This document shows, in pieces, positions 30,799 through 38,290 of a stretch of DNA of 38,290 nt (its first letter is position 1; the number at the start of each line of letters is the position of its first letter). The stretch covers positions 1-38,290 of the forward strand of contig JAJRAK010000012.1 of assembly GCA_028682895.1 (NCBI GenBank). Direction: 5' to 3'. Below the pieces are notes generated by a model, which saw nothing but the letters and a program-made list of their open reading frames with translations, made no database searches and was not told where the DNA came from. This stretch comes from Methanomassiliicoccales archaeon. Its GTDB lineage: Archaea > Thermoplasmatota > Thermoplasmata > Methanomassiliicoccales > UBA472. A program made the position numbers and the translations under genes.

Positions 30799-32514
30799 TC
30801 AGGCGTCCAACCTCTTCCTCAGTGCGTCCCACGGCAGCGCGTTCAGCACGTTCTCCGGCGAGACCCAGCCCCGCTTGGCCGTGGCCACGCCATATAACAT
30901 CTGGTCCAGTTGCCGTACGTTGTGCGCGTCGGTGTTTATGCACAACATGACGCCCCTCTCCCGGGCCATTGCGCAGTGGACATCGTTCAGGTCCAGGCGC
31001 TCCGGGAACGAGTTCACCTCCAAGGCGACGTCGCTGTCCTTGGCGGCCTGCATGACCTTGTCCATGTCGAACTGGTACCCTTCCCTTTCACCGATGATGC
31101 GTCCGGTCGGATGGGCCAGTATGTCCACGTCCTCGTTCGATATGGCGTTGAGCAACCGTTGCGTCATCTCCTCGGGCGACATCTTGAAACGGCTGTGCAC
31201 GGCGGCGATGACCACATCCAGGTCCTGCAGCACCTCCTTCGGGTAATCAAGGCCGCCCTCGCCGTCGATCTCCACCTCGGCACCGATGAGAAGATGCAGC
31301 TGCGGGTACCTTTCACCGACCTGCCTCACCCTGTCCATGTTCTCCAGCAGCCTCTCCACGCTAAGGCCGTTGCCCACCGTCAGCGAGACGCTGTGGTCTG
31401 TGATGGCCAGGTACTCGTAGCCGCGCTCCACCGCGCCCTGCGCCATGACCTCTATGCTATCGACGCCGTCGCTGGCCTCGGTATGAACGTGCAGATCGCC
31501 GCAGATGTCCGATAGCGTCAGCAGCCGGGGCACCTTGCCCTGTCTGGCCAGAGCGATCTCGCCGCGGTCCTCCCGCATCTCCGGGGGCATCCACTGCATC
31601 TGCAGTATCTCATAGACGCCCTCCTCCGTCTCGCCGGCCAACCTGGCGCCGTCCTCCTCTCGGTATACCCCGTACTCGTTCACCTTGAAGCCCATGCTGT
31701 TGGCCAGAGAACGTAACGCCACGTTATGCTCCTTGGAACCGGTGAAGTACTGCAGCGCGGCCCCGAAGCTCTGCGGGGCCACCACGCGCATGTCGACCTG
31801 CACACCGTCCGATAGCCGTATCGAGGTCTTGGTCGGTCCTCTGAGAAGCACCTCGGTGACCTGTGGATAGGAGACGAAAGCATCCATCGCCCTCTCGGCA
31901 TCGGCGCTCCCGACCAGGATGTCTATGTCGCCGATGGTCTCCTTCATCCGCCTCAGGCTGCCTCCCAGGCTGACGAGGTCGAAGCCGTGCTCGACCATGT
32001 GCGTCTCCAGCGCCTTTCCTCTGGGATACGCTCGTCCGAGGAGCATCCTTCCCTGTCTGGACTCAAGGTACTTGATGCCCTTCAGTATGTTCTCCTCCGT
32101 CCTATCCCCAAAACCTTTCAGCGCCCTTATCTGATGGCGTTCCGCCGCCAGGCGCAGGTCCTGCAGATTGGTTATCCTGAGCTCCTTGTAAAGCCGCCCG
32201 GCGGTCTTCGGACCGACGTCGGGCACCTGCATGACCTGTAAGAGACCGGCCGGGAATTCGTTGCGCAGATCGCTGAGGTACTGGAGCTCGCCGGTGCGGA
32301 GGAACTCCACCACCTTGTCATGTATCGCCTTGCCTATGCCAGGGACGGTGGACAAGTGCCCACGAAGGTAGAGGTCCCTGACATCCTCGGTCAGAGCGGA
32401 TATCTCCTTTGAGGCGCGACGGTAGGCGCGCACCTGAAAGAACGTATCGTCCTTCAGTTCCAATAGGTCGGCCACCTCGTCGAGGACGGCCGCCACCCTG
32501 GCGTTGTCCTCCAA
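30799..32514 (-). CDS. polX: PolX family DNA polymerase/PHP phosphoesterase
   Basis: 571 residues. The N-terminal helix-hairpin-helix and polymerase-beta core (VPGIGKAIHDKVVEF, DVGPKTAGRLY) has the nucleotidyltransferase motif GSLRRMKETIGDIDILV. The C-terminal PHP domain has metal-binding motifs DLHVHTEASDG, ITDHSVSL and NTDAHN. PolX enzymes fill gaps in base-excision repair; the PHP part gives 3'-exonuclease or AP endonuclease activity. The start is TTG 32514, one base after the upstream stop, with AAGGAG as ribosome-binding site. Confidence 0.95.
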   Translation of the reverse strand: MEDNARVAAVLDEVADLLELKDDTFFQVRAYRRASKEISALTEDVRDLYLRGHLSTVPGIGKAIHDKVVEFLRTGELQYLSDLRNEFPAGLLQVMQVPDVGPKTAGRLYKELRITNLQDLRLAAERHQIRALKGFGDRTEENILKGIKYLESRQGRMLLGRAYPRGKALETHMVEHGFDLVSLGGSLRRMKETIGDIDILVGSADAERAMDAFVSYPQVTEVLLRGPTKTSIRLSDGVQVDMRVVAPQSFGAALQYFTGSKEHNVALRSLANSMGFKVNEYGVYREEDGARLAGETEEGVYEILQMQWMPPEMREDRGEIALARQGKVPRLLTLSDICGDLHVHTEASDGVDSIEVMAQGAVERGYEYLAITDHSVSLTVGNGLSVERLLENMDRVRQVGERYPQLHLLIGAEVEIDGEGGLDYPKEVLQDLDVVIAAVHSRFKMSPEEMTQRLLNAISNEDVDILAHPTGRIIGEREGYQFDMDKVMQAAKDSDVALEVNSFPERLDLNDVHCAMARERGVMLCINTDAHNVRQLDQMLYGVATAKRGWVSPENVLNALPWDALRKRLDA

Positions 32515-32515
32515 C

Positions 32516-33166
32516 TTACCGCTCCTTGCGGCAGACCCAGCGGCATTCCTTGTCGCCAGCGGTCATCTTGTGCGTCTGGCACCATCCATATTCGGGATTG
32601 ATCACTTCGCAGAAACCATCGACGAAGCGGCCGAACAGGGCGCAAAGCTCGGGGGGCTGGTCGGAGAAGGGGCATTTCTTGGCCACCTTCACCACGGAGA
32701 TATCGCTCTTCTCCACTATCTCCCCGCGCACTCCCAGGGCACCCTCCCACAGGTCGATAAGGGATGAGATGGCTATGCCATCGCGCTCGACTATCTCGTG
32801 CTCCTCCAAAGCACGCACGGCGGCCTTCTTACCGCCCTGGCGCATGATCGGCCCCATTATCTCCAGGGTCTTCTCCGGTCCATACGTCTTGACCATCTCC
32901 TTGATGGAAGATATCAGGAACTGATGCAGCACCTTCTTGATCGCATCGGAGTTGTTGCTCATCACCACCGCCTTTACGACGGTGCACCACCAGATGGTGA
33001 TGGCCTCCTTGGCCATGCTCTCCATGTCCTCGCTGCTCAATCCTTGATCTTCGTTCTGCAAGTCATATCCCCCTGTAATGCTATTGACCAGGGGATTTGT
33101 AATCATTTCCCCTGTGCCTGATCCTGTAAGTTCGTGCAAGAGGGCAAGGTCCATCGTACTGCTCAT
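32516..33166 (-). CDS. Cys-rich protein resembling the ATC-hydrolase (aminothiazoline-carboxylate hydrolase) domain
   Basis: 216 residues if started at ATG 33166 (MSSTMDLALLHEL). The helical N-terminal part (VVMSNNSDAIKKVLHQFL, KTLEIMGPIMRQGGKKA) precedes a Cys-rich end with KKCPFSDQPPELCALF, FCEVINPEYGWC, then GDKECRWVCRK. This Cys spacing ending in GDxxCxf is what I associate with ATC_hydrolase-like sensor domains of methanogens and other anaerobes. It may bind a metal or small molecule; an enzyme role is uncertain. polX follows after one base. The frame stays open to 33334 but that extension (Pro/Arg-rich) looks non-coding. Confidence 0.72.
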   Translation of the reverse strand: MSSTMDLALLHELTGSGTGEMITNPLVNSITGGYDLQNEDQGLSSEDMESMAKEAITIWWCTVVKAVVMSNNSDAIKKVLHQFLISSIKEMVKTYGPEKTLEIMGPIMRQGGKKAAVRALEEHEIVERDGIAISSLIDLWEGALGVRGEIVEKSDISVVKVAKKCPFSDQPPELCALFGRFVDGFCEVINPEYGWCQTHKMTAGDKECRWVCRKER

Positions 33167-33335
33167 TTCGAGGACCGATCGGCGAACGTCTGTGCCACTG
33201 ACGACGATCGGTTCGAGCGCGTCACCTCGATGCCAGATACTGGTCCACGGGCAGGGTGGCGGCGTCCATGCTCGACTTCGGCGATCTGGCGGCACGGTCC
33301 GATCGGACGGTCTCGATCTGTGAGCGATTGGCAAT

Positions 33336-33350
33336 CATAATATATTCGTC
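33336..33350. promoter_or_regulatory. Palindromic TATA box shared by Alba and the Cys-rich/polX unit
   Basis: ATAATATATTC contains the palindrome AATATATT (33339-33346). It is 35-40 bases upstream of the Alba GTG and is the only A/T-rich element upstream of the minus-strand gene, which would then have a leader of about 150 bases (33167-33320). Confidence 0.5.
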
Positions 33351-33380
33351 AGAGAAATAGAAAACGCCGAGTGGAACGCC

Positions 33381-33656
33381 GTGGAAGTAAACCATACTGT
33401 GTACATCGGCGGCAAGCCGACAATGAACTATGTGCTGGCCGTGGCGACGCAATTCAAGGACGGTACGCCAACTGTGATGATCAAGGCCCGAGGCCGGTCC
33501 ATCAGTAAGGCGGTGGACGTGGCTCTGATAGTGCAGGACCGTTTTGTGGAGAACACCAAGGTGCAAGGCATCGGCATCGTCACCGAGGAGCTGACCGACG
33601 AGGGCGGCCAGCCTACCAAGGTATCATCCATCGAGATAATCATAGGGAAGGTCTAG
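33381..33656 (+). CDS. albA: Alba, archaeal chromatin/RNA-binding protein
   Basis: 91 residues, the standard Alba length. The N-terminus (HTVYIGGKPTMNYVLAV) and the basic loop (IKARGRSISKAVDVALIVQDRF) match the family; the Lys of the N-terminal motif aligns with the DNA-contacting, acetylated Lys of Sulfolobus Alba. It ends in strands of the IF3-C fold (VSSIEIIIGKV). It coats DNA and binds RNA as a dimer. The start is GTG 33381 with GAGTGGA upstream. Its TAG stop shares CTAG with the stop of the convergent DUF835 gene. Confidence 0.93.
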   Translation: MEVNHTVYIGGKPTMNYVLAVATQFKDGTPTVMIKARGRSISKAVDVALIVQDRFVENTKVQGIGIVTEELTDEGGQPTKVSSIEIIIGKV

Positions 33657-34375
33657 GACATCTCGTTGACGAACAGGTTCAGCTCGGTCTCCAGCATGCC
33701 CTTCGGTTCGTATGGCAATAACAACAACGATTGCGCCTGGTAAACATCGTCCTTAAGCTTCTGTGCGATCTTGAGGAACGACCTGAAGTCAGTGTTCGTC
33801 ACTATGAACGTCATCCCGTCCAGTAAAATGACGGTCGACCTGCCTTTGTTCTTGTTGAGGAAGTTGCGTATGGTGCTCTGCATCTTGGCCGTCTCGGTGG
33901 GCTGTAAGTATTCATCGCGCTCCTGATCTCCACCCATCGGATCAGCTTTCGTCAGCCAGACGATTGTGCATTCCTTGCCCACTACCTTGCGCACGTCCTT
34001 GGGCGAGGTGCGGGAGATGCACAGGCCTTCCCACCCTTCCTTCAACAGGTCGCGGAAGGCCTCCATGGCCTCCCGGTTGTTCTCTCCCTTGAGCAGGACG
34101 GTCTTTCCCGGCCCGGCCTCGGTGCGCGGTCCGGCGTCGATCTCCTCTTTCTCGGACAGATCGACGCCCAGCTCCCGCTCTATCTGCTTCTTGCGCAGGA
34201 CCAGCTTCTTGGAGATGCCGTTCTTCTGGTTCTTGGCCAGCAATTGGATCTCCGTGCTGTTGTAGCTCTTCCGGCAGGTGTTGCCGATCAGCTCGTCGAT
34301 GGCCTCCCTCATGCCATCCTCATAGCCTTTCAGGTAACCGTCGGCGTATTCCTTGCTCAATCCATCCCTCACCAC
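33653..34375 (-). CDS. DUF835 domain protein
   Basis: About 240 residues. A charged helical N-terminus (KEYADGYLKGYEDGMREAIDELIG, a Lys-rich stretch, then a Pro/Gly linker) precedes a DUF835 domain: KTVLLKGENNREAMEAF, GLCISRTSPKDVRK, TIVWLTKA, STVILLDGMTFIVTNTDF and a final LLLLPYEPKGMLE. DUF835 is a P-loop-like fold without a clear Walker A, common in Thermoplasmatota and usually in signal-transduction proteins. The open frame extends to 34663 but that part lies over the divergent gene. GTG 34375 (or 34372) fits a TATA box at 34396-34403; TTG 34360 with GGTGAGG is an alternative. Confidence 0.85.
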   Translation of the reverse strand: MVRDGLSKEYADGYLKGYEDGMREAIDELIGNTCRKSYNSTEIQLLAKNQKNGISKKLVLRKKQIERELGVDLSEKEEIDAGPRTEAGPGKTVLLKGENNREAMEAFRDLLKEGWEGLCISRTSPKDVRKVVGKECTIVWLTKADPMGGDQERDEYLQPTETAKMQSTIRNFLNKNKGRSTVILLDGMTFIVTNTDFRSFLKIAQKLKDDVYQAQSLLLLPYEPKGMLETELNLFVNEMS

Positions 34376-34430
34376 TATATGATCGGCAGCGGTGAAATAT
34401 CTATCTAAGCGTAGAGGCGCAAATGATTTT

Positions 34431-35957
34431 ATGGACGGGGGAGGAATGAGGGGTATGCGTCGTAAGCTTCGCTTCCGTGGCATAAAGAAGACCCCCAAGA
34501 ACCTGGAGAAGGAACTTTTGGCCAACTCCAAGCGATTGGCGGACGACCCGTCATTGGTGATCCCCCGCTGCCTGGAGGAGGTAAAGAAACCTCCGTTCGC
34601 CAAGCTAGAGAAGCGGCTGAACAAGGTATTGAGGCACAAGGACGACCCGGAGAAGCTCATCAAGCTCGCCGGTAAAGGGGACCAGCTGGTGCGCGCCTAC
34701 GCCGCGGCCATATCCCTTTCGGCGTCAGGAACGCTGCCATATCTTACGACGGCAGAGCTGCCCATGGGCGTGATATCCTTCGCCCTGCGGGGAAAGGTGG
34801 AGAAGGAGAAGCTCATCGGACTGCAGCACTTCGGCGACCCGGACCTGAGGCTGCTGGCCTACTGGGACATGGCCCGCGAGGAGGGCATGCACGTCTATTC
34901 CACCGAGAAGAACCTTTTCTGCTCCATCTCTAGGCCCATAGCTCCGGATGAATATGTCAGCGAGATGCTGGCCACCATGCCGTATAAGGTGACGAACGGT
35001 TCCTGCGGTCATGAGGGCAGGCCGGCCGTGCTCTTGCGCTGGGTATCGGCCAACAAGGAGATCAGGGTGTGCGCGGAATGCGCCGGCGAGGTGAACACCG
35101 CGCACTATCTCATGTCGCGCGTGGCCGCGGACGACCCGCTGGACGACATCGAGGTGACGGTGGACCATGCTTACTCCGGCGACGCTCCGGAGTGCAAGGG
35201 CGATTTCAGCACGCCTCAATCCCTGATCGAGAGCTATCTGCAGGGTGACCTAGGTGACGCCGGGCTCATATCCGCACACATAAAGGAAAAGGGCGACTGG
35301 ATGCGATCGCGCGGCCAGGTGTACGTCCTTGGGAGCGAATGCTATGGCAAGAACGGCGACGCCTTCCTCTCCGCTCTGAAGGGGAGCGATCTGGAGAGGA
35401 CCGCCCTGAGGGCCGTCATAGCCAAGGGCGCGCCCATAGTATCTGACCAGAACCAGGCGGGCAAGGTCATCAGCGAGATATGGGGCACGTACGAGCTGGA
35501 GATGCTGGTGGCGGTCTCGGACGAGGACACGGCCTCCAATGTGATGAAGATGAAGGAGCTGACACCCGGTCAGATGCTGGCCGAGGCCAACAGGCTCATT
35601 CAGGAGCGCCATGTGCTGCGCGCCCTGCCGAACTTCGTCCCGTTAGGCACTCTCGGCCAGTTGGCCGATTCCCTGGCCCGGGCGCACAAGGTCGGAGGCA
35701 CGCCGGCAATGCTCCGTCTTATCGAGAAGGCGGACAAGCAGCATCTCAGCCGGGCGGTGTGCTATGCATTCCTGGAGGCCATAGGTGAGGGGCAGTCGCG
35801 CAAATGGCAGTTCAGCAACGAGGAGCGCGATTACGGCGTGCATCTCAGCACCCACGCCCGGGTGATGGTGTCGTCCAGCGGGGACGAGTACGCTCAGGCG
35901 CTATCGTCGCTGCTCACCGACAGCGGTTCTGGAGAGTCTGCGGTCAAAGCACCCTGA
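34431..35957 (+). CDS. Unknown 508-aa protein with helical repeats and a central zinc-like motif
   Basis: I do not recognise a family. The N-terminal part is basic (MRGMRRKLRFRGIKKTPK), followed by helical pairs that could be HEAT-like repeats (DPEKLIKLAGKGDQLVRAYAAAISLS, then FGDPDLRLLAYWDMARE). A central segment has CGHEG and VCAECAGEV, a possible zinc site. The rest is mixed helix and strand. Starts at 34431, 34446 or 34455 are all possible; a GGGGGAGGA stretch lies between them. The end overlaps the Taw2 gene by 14 bases in convergent orientation. Confidence 0.75.
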   Translation: MDGGGMRGMRRKLRFRGIKKTPKNLEKELLANSKRLADDPSLVIPRCLEEVKKPPFAKLEKRLNKVLRHKDDPEKLIKLAGKGDQLVRAYAAAISLSASGTLPYLTTAELPMGVISFALRGKVEKEKLIGLQHFGDPDLRLLAYWDMAREEGMHVYSTEKNLFCSISRPIAPDEYVSEMLATMPYKVTNGSCGHEGRPAVLLRWVSANKEIRVCAECAGEVNTAHYLMSRVAADDPLDDIEVTVDHAYSGDAPECKGDFSTPQSLIESYLQGDLGDAGLISAHIKEKGDWMRSRGQVYVLGSECYGKNGDAFLSALKGSDLERTALRAVIAKGAPIVSDQNQAGKVISEIWGTYELEMLVAVSDEDTASNVMKMKELTPGQMLAEANRLIQERHVLRALPNFVPLGTLGQLADSLARAHKVGGTPAMLRLIEKADKQHLSRAVCYAFLEAIGEGQSRKWQFSNEERDYGVHLSTHARVMVSSSGDEYAQALSSLLTDSGSGESAVKAP

Positions 35958-36948
35958 CGTCCACGACCATGTGGGATATGGATGGTGCGTAGGCCTTCAC
36001 TTCCTTCACCCCGAGCACCTCGAACGGACGACCGCCGCTCCCTTTCCTGATGTTATCTATCAGTCCATCGGGGATGCGGTCGATGGAGCAGGTGTCCTGA
36101 TAGTGAATAATGCCCCCCGATCTTACAAGGCTGAAGGCTTTAGGCAGGAACTGCCAGGTGATGTTTACATAACCCATCACCACCCGGTCTGCGAACCCTT
36201 CTCCGGGAAGGTCGCGGTTGTCCCCATGGAAGACCTCGACCACGTCCGTCACGCCGTTCAGCTCGGCGTTCTCCTTCAGATATCCCACTGACACAGGGTT
36301 GATCTCGCAGGCGATGACCTTTCTCGCCCTCGCCTTCACCGCCAAAGGCATGGTGAAGTACCCGATGCCGGCGAACATGTCCACCACCGTCTCCCCGCGG
36401 CAGTCCAGCGAGGCCATGCGCCTCTTCTCGTCGAAGTTGCCGGAGGAGAACATCACCTTGGCCGGGTCCAGACGGTAGCGGATGCCAGATTCCAGATGCG
36501 TCGTCTCCGTCTCTTCTCCGAAAAGAAGCTCAACGTCCGGGAGCCTTTCCGTCCCGTGGATGATGCCCTTCTCCAAAAGGACGGCCCCGGCCCTCAGCAC
36601 TTGGGCGTACGCTTCGGCGATCGAGCGCCGGTAAGGCATCAGTTCCTTGGGCAGCCTGATGACCAGCACATGACCGAGCCTCTCGTACTTCTCAGGCAGC
36701 AACGCCTTCAGTTCCTCGGGCATATCGACGATCTCAGCGATCCTTTCCTGGGGCGGACGGTGACGGTCCTGCGGTTCTAGCTCCGCCTCCACCACGGGGT
36801 ACTGGGGAAAGGGGTTCTCCCCCTTCAGAGGGAGCAGCACCATGCCCCCTTCCGTGCCCGGTCTCCAGTTCAGGTCCATACGGCGCATGCGATTCAATCG
36901 GTCCTTCACGTCGTCCGCCTGAAGGCGCGGTACGGCTATGACCTTCAT
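35944..36948 (-). CDS. taw2: tRNA-Phe aminocarboxypropyltransferase Taw2 (wyosine pathway)
   Basis: 334 residues of the Trm5/TYW2 superfamily. The N-terminal part reads MKVIAVPRLQADDVKDRL; the Rossmann domain has VMFSSGNFDEKRRM, VVDMFAGIGYFTMPLAV and ACEINPVSVGYL. The deciding motif is DRVVMGYVNITWQFLPKA: the GYV form marks Taw2/TYW2, whereas Trm5 methyltransferases have NLP there. It transfers the aminocarboxypropyl group of S-adenosylmethionine to the wyosine precursor at G37 of tRNA-Phe. It starts one base after the upstream gene's stop, so the two are co-transcribed. Trm5 itself remains the main alternative. Confidence 0.87.
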   Translation of the reverse strand: MKVIAVPRLQADDVKDRLNRMRRMDLNWRPGTEGGMVLLPLKGENPFPQYPVVEAELEPQDRHRPPQERIAEIVDMPEELKALLPEKYERLGHVLVIRLPKELMPYRRSIAEAYAQVLRAGAVLLEKGIIHGTERLPDVELLFGEETETTHLESGIRYRLDPAKVMFSSGNFDEKRRMASLDCRGETVVDMFAGIGYFTMPLAVKARARKVIACEINPVSVGYLKENAELNGVTDVVEVFHGDNRDLPGEGFADRVVMGYVNITWQFLPKAFSLVRSGGIIHYQDTCSIDRIPDGLIDNIRKGSGGRPFEVLGVKEVKAYAPSISHMVVDVRVL

Positions 36949-36949
36949 C

Positions 36950-38107
36950 TCACCGCCTCATCAGACGAAGGATGAGCATCGGTGACAGCGTCAGTATGGA
37001 CGGGGCCGACCTGAGGAGCGGTCTGGCGATGGCGGTCGGAAAATCGATGTCCCCGGTGGCCAGCACCTTCTTGGCCTTCTCGGTATCGAACTTCCGTCCG
37101 GCCTTGTCCAGGTCGGCGTCCGTCATCTTCACGAAGACGCGCCTTACCCGGTACGAATTGCGCAGCTCGCTGCCGAACTCCCTCTTCCAGGCATTCTCAT
37201 AACTGGAAAGGTGCTGTTCGGTCAGGTCGTTCTTATTGAACGCCTCCTTGAACGTCTCGGCCGCCATCCTGCCGGCGGTCATCCCGGTGTAGAGCCCGCC
37301 CCCGCTGATCGGCTTGGCCATTCCGGCGGCGTCGCCGGCCAACAGCGTCCGTTCGGCGTGCGTCCTCTCCACATGGCCCAACGGGATGATCCCCGAATAG
37401 GTCCTCACCTTCTCCATCCCCGACCATCCCTGTCCCTCCAGGAAGGCGCTCAGGTAGCGCTGCGGGGTGCCTTCTCCGTTGGCGACGCAGAGACCGACCC
37501 TGGTCACGTCCCCGCAAGGTATCGCCCAGGCGAAGAACCCCGGGGCGACGTTGCGACCCAGATGAACATGCACCTTGCGCTGGTCGTCCAATTTGAAGCG
37601 GATGTCCACCTCGATACCACGGACCAGGTCCCTGGCCTGTGCCAAACCTAATTGTCTGGACACCCCGGAACGATAACCGTCCGCGGCCAGAAGGGCCTCG
37701 CTCCGGACCTCCTCCTCCCCGATCGTTCCTATGATATGCTTACCATCACGGCGAACTGAAACACACTTCTTGCCCAGGATCACCTCTGCCCCGGCCTTCT
37801 GGGCCAAAGAGGCGCAGCGTCGGTCGAACTCGCCGCGGTCGACGACGACGGCCTTCTCCCCGTCACCGTTCAGCTCCAGTATACGTCCGTTGGGAAAATG
37901 GACGTAGGCCCCGTCCACGCGGTTGAGCACCGCGTCCTGCGCAGAGACCATCTCCACCACCCGGGGCGTGACAAGGCCCGCGCACTGGACCGGCTCCCCG
38001 ACACGGGGATGCTCCTCCACCACCTTGACATCCAGTTCAGGGGCCATGATGGAGGCGGCATAGCATCCGACCGGGCCGCCGCCCACGACCAGCACGTCGC
38101 AGCGCAT
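36950..38107 (-). CDS. Geranylgeranyl reductase family FAD protein
   Basis: 385 residues. The FAD-binding motif is at the very start (DVLVVGGGPVGCYAASIM), with VQCAGLVTPRVVEMV and a C-terminal LLAGDAAGMAKPISGGGLYTGM FAD motif, all typical of archaeal digeranylgeranylglycerophospholipid reductase and related flavoproteins. These saturate the isoprenoid chains of membrane lipids or respiratory quinones. Genomes carry several paralogues, so the exact substrate is unknown. ATG 38107 lies 25 bases after a GATATAGG box, as for a leaderless message. taw2 follows. Confidence 0.88.
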   Translation of the reverse strand: MRCDVLVVGGGPVGCYAASIMAPELDVKVVEEHPRVGEPVQCAGLVTPRVVEMVSAQDAVLNRVDGAYVHFPNGRILELNGDGEKAVVVDRGEFDRRCASLAQKAGAEVILGKKCVSVRRDGKHIIGTIGEEEVRSEALLAADGYRSGVSRQLGLAQARDLVRGIEVDIRFKLDDQRKVHVHLGRNVAPGFFAWAIPCGDVTRVGLCVANGEGTPQRYLSAFLEGQGWSGMEKVRTYSGIIPLGHVERTHAERTLLAGDAAGMAKPISGGGLYTGMTAGRMAAETFKEAFNKNDLTEQHLSSYENAWKREFGSELRNSYRVRRVFVKMTDADLDKAGRKFDTEKAKKVLATGDIDFPTAIARPLLRSAPSILTLSPMLILRLMRR

Positions 38108-38119
38108 CGGGATTCGAAG

Positions 38120-38145
38120 TGGGGCGGCCTATATCAAACTTTTCG
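38120..38145 (-). promoter_or_regulatory. Promoter of the geranylgeranyl reductase-taw2 operon
   Basis: Minus-strand AAAGTTTGATATAGG (TATA centre about 38131-38136) sits some 25 bases before ATG 38107. Confidence 0.5.
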
Positions 38146-38149
38146 GTCG

Positions 38150-38290
38150 GCCGAATAAAAAAGGAATGGCGTTGGAAATGGATGGAATGTAAAAAGTGGC
38201 CTGACGCCTATCGTTAATTTAGGAGAAAAACGGAGGCGATCAGACCATGAGATACGTAGGACTGGACGTCCATAAAGAATTTTGCCAAGC
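38150..38290 (+). mobile_element. Left end of an IS110-family insertion sequence (cut by window edge)
   Basis: Placed from the transposase start at 38247. The outer boundary cannot be fixed, since IS110 elements have no clear terminal inverted repeats. About 100 A/T-richer bases between the GGR-gene promoter and the transposase start belong either to the element's left non-coding end or to the flank. Confidence 0.5.
38247..38290 (+). CDS. IS110-family transposase, first 14 codons (3' truncated by window edge)
   Basis: ATG 38247 follows GGAGGCGAT and reads MRYVGLDVHKEFCQ. G-L-D-V-H-K is the N-terminal DEDD (RuvC-like) motif of IS110 transposases, the Asp being the first catalytic acid. The gene runs out of the window. 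Recent work has shown that IS110 transposases are guided by a bridge RNA encoded in the element's non-coding end. Confidence 0.85.
   Translation, partial: MRYVGLDVHKEFCQ

Noticed and set aside
33167-33334. N-terminal extension of the Cys-rich protein upstream of ATG 33166
   Set aside because: The extension is Pro/Arg-rich, would start at a TTG and does not look like a folded or targeting segment.
35944-36948. Trm5 tRNA (m1G37) methyltransferase as an alternative call
   Set aside because: The active-site motif reads MGYV, which marks Taw2/TYW2; Trm5 carries NLP at that place.
1-38290. CRISPR array, tRNA or rRNA genes
   Set aside because: I looked for regularly spaced repeats, T-arm/anticodon patterns and conserved rRNA segments in the intergenic regions and found none.

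Overview
The window looks like chromosome from a GC-rich euryarchaeon, most likely of the Thermoplasmatota / Methanomassiliicoccales type. Archaeal markers are a group II chaperonin (thermosome), a PAN-type proteasome ATPase, Alba, an MBF1-like factor, a GPN-loop GTPase, a wyosine-pathway tRNA enzyme (Taw2-like), a geranylgeranyl-reductase-family flavoprotein and the AMP/RubisCO salvage pathway. Many genes have an A/T-rich TATA-like box about 25 bases before the start codon, as expected for archaeal leaderless transcripts. TTG and GTG starts are common. The genus is inference; no methanogenesis gene or rRNA is present to fix it.

Layout, left to right. 1-1226: 3' end of a chemoreceptor, then an acetate/succinate-type (SatP/YaaH) transporter. 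1326-4815: minus-strand operon TetR > ABC ATPase > ABC-2 permease > unknown 309-aa protein, with a perfect 16-bp palindrome at the TetR promoter. 4921-7260: LuxE-like acyl-protein synthetase abutted by a transglutaminase-fold protein, a candidate undescribed pair. 7307-9257: a small helical protein, a membrane protein, a GPN GTPase and a 49-aa zinc ribbon. 9265-12540: PAN, an aquaporin-like channel and a divergent COG0523 (CobW-like) metal GTPase. 12598-14966: MBF1-like protein, a large unknown protein and a DUF2240 protein.

15150-20516 is a protein-folding island: thermosome, then grpE-dnaK-dnaJ. The thermosome has an inverted repeat just before its TATA box and two perfect hairpins in its leader. 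20514-23678 holds DUF1294, an MFS exporter, an unknown protein and an RNase H-fold-like protein.

23709-27401 (minus) is a compact operon for AMP breakdown to 3-phosphoglycerate: ribose-1,5-bisphosphate isomerase, form III RubisCO with its catalytic residues intact, and AMP phosphorylase. A Bat-type HTH regulator lies just beyond. 28323-30783 is a tight plus-strand operon, DUF1638 / NifS-like cysteine desulfurase / atypical peroxiredoxin, which I consider the second candidate novel system.

30799-38107: PolX with an upstream Cys-rich ATC-hydrolase-like protein, Alba, a DUF835 protein, a large unknown protein, Taw2 and a geranylgeranyl-reductase-family protein. The window ends inside the first codons of an IS110-family transposase.

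I saw no tRNA, rRNA or CRISPR array. No stretch longer than 300 bases lacks a gene.
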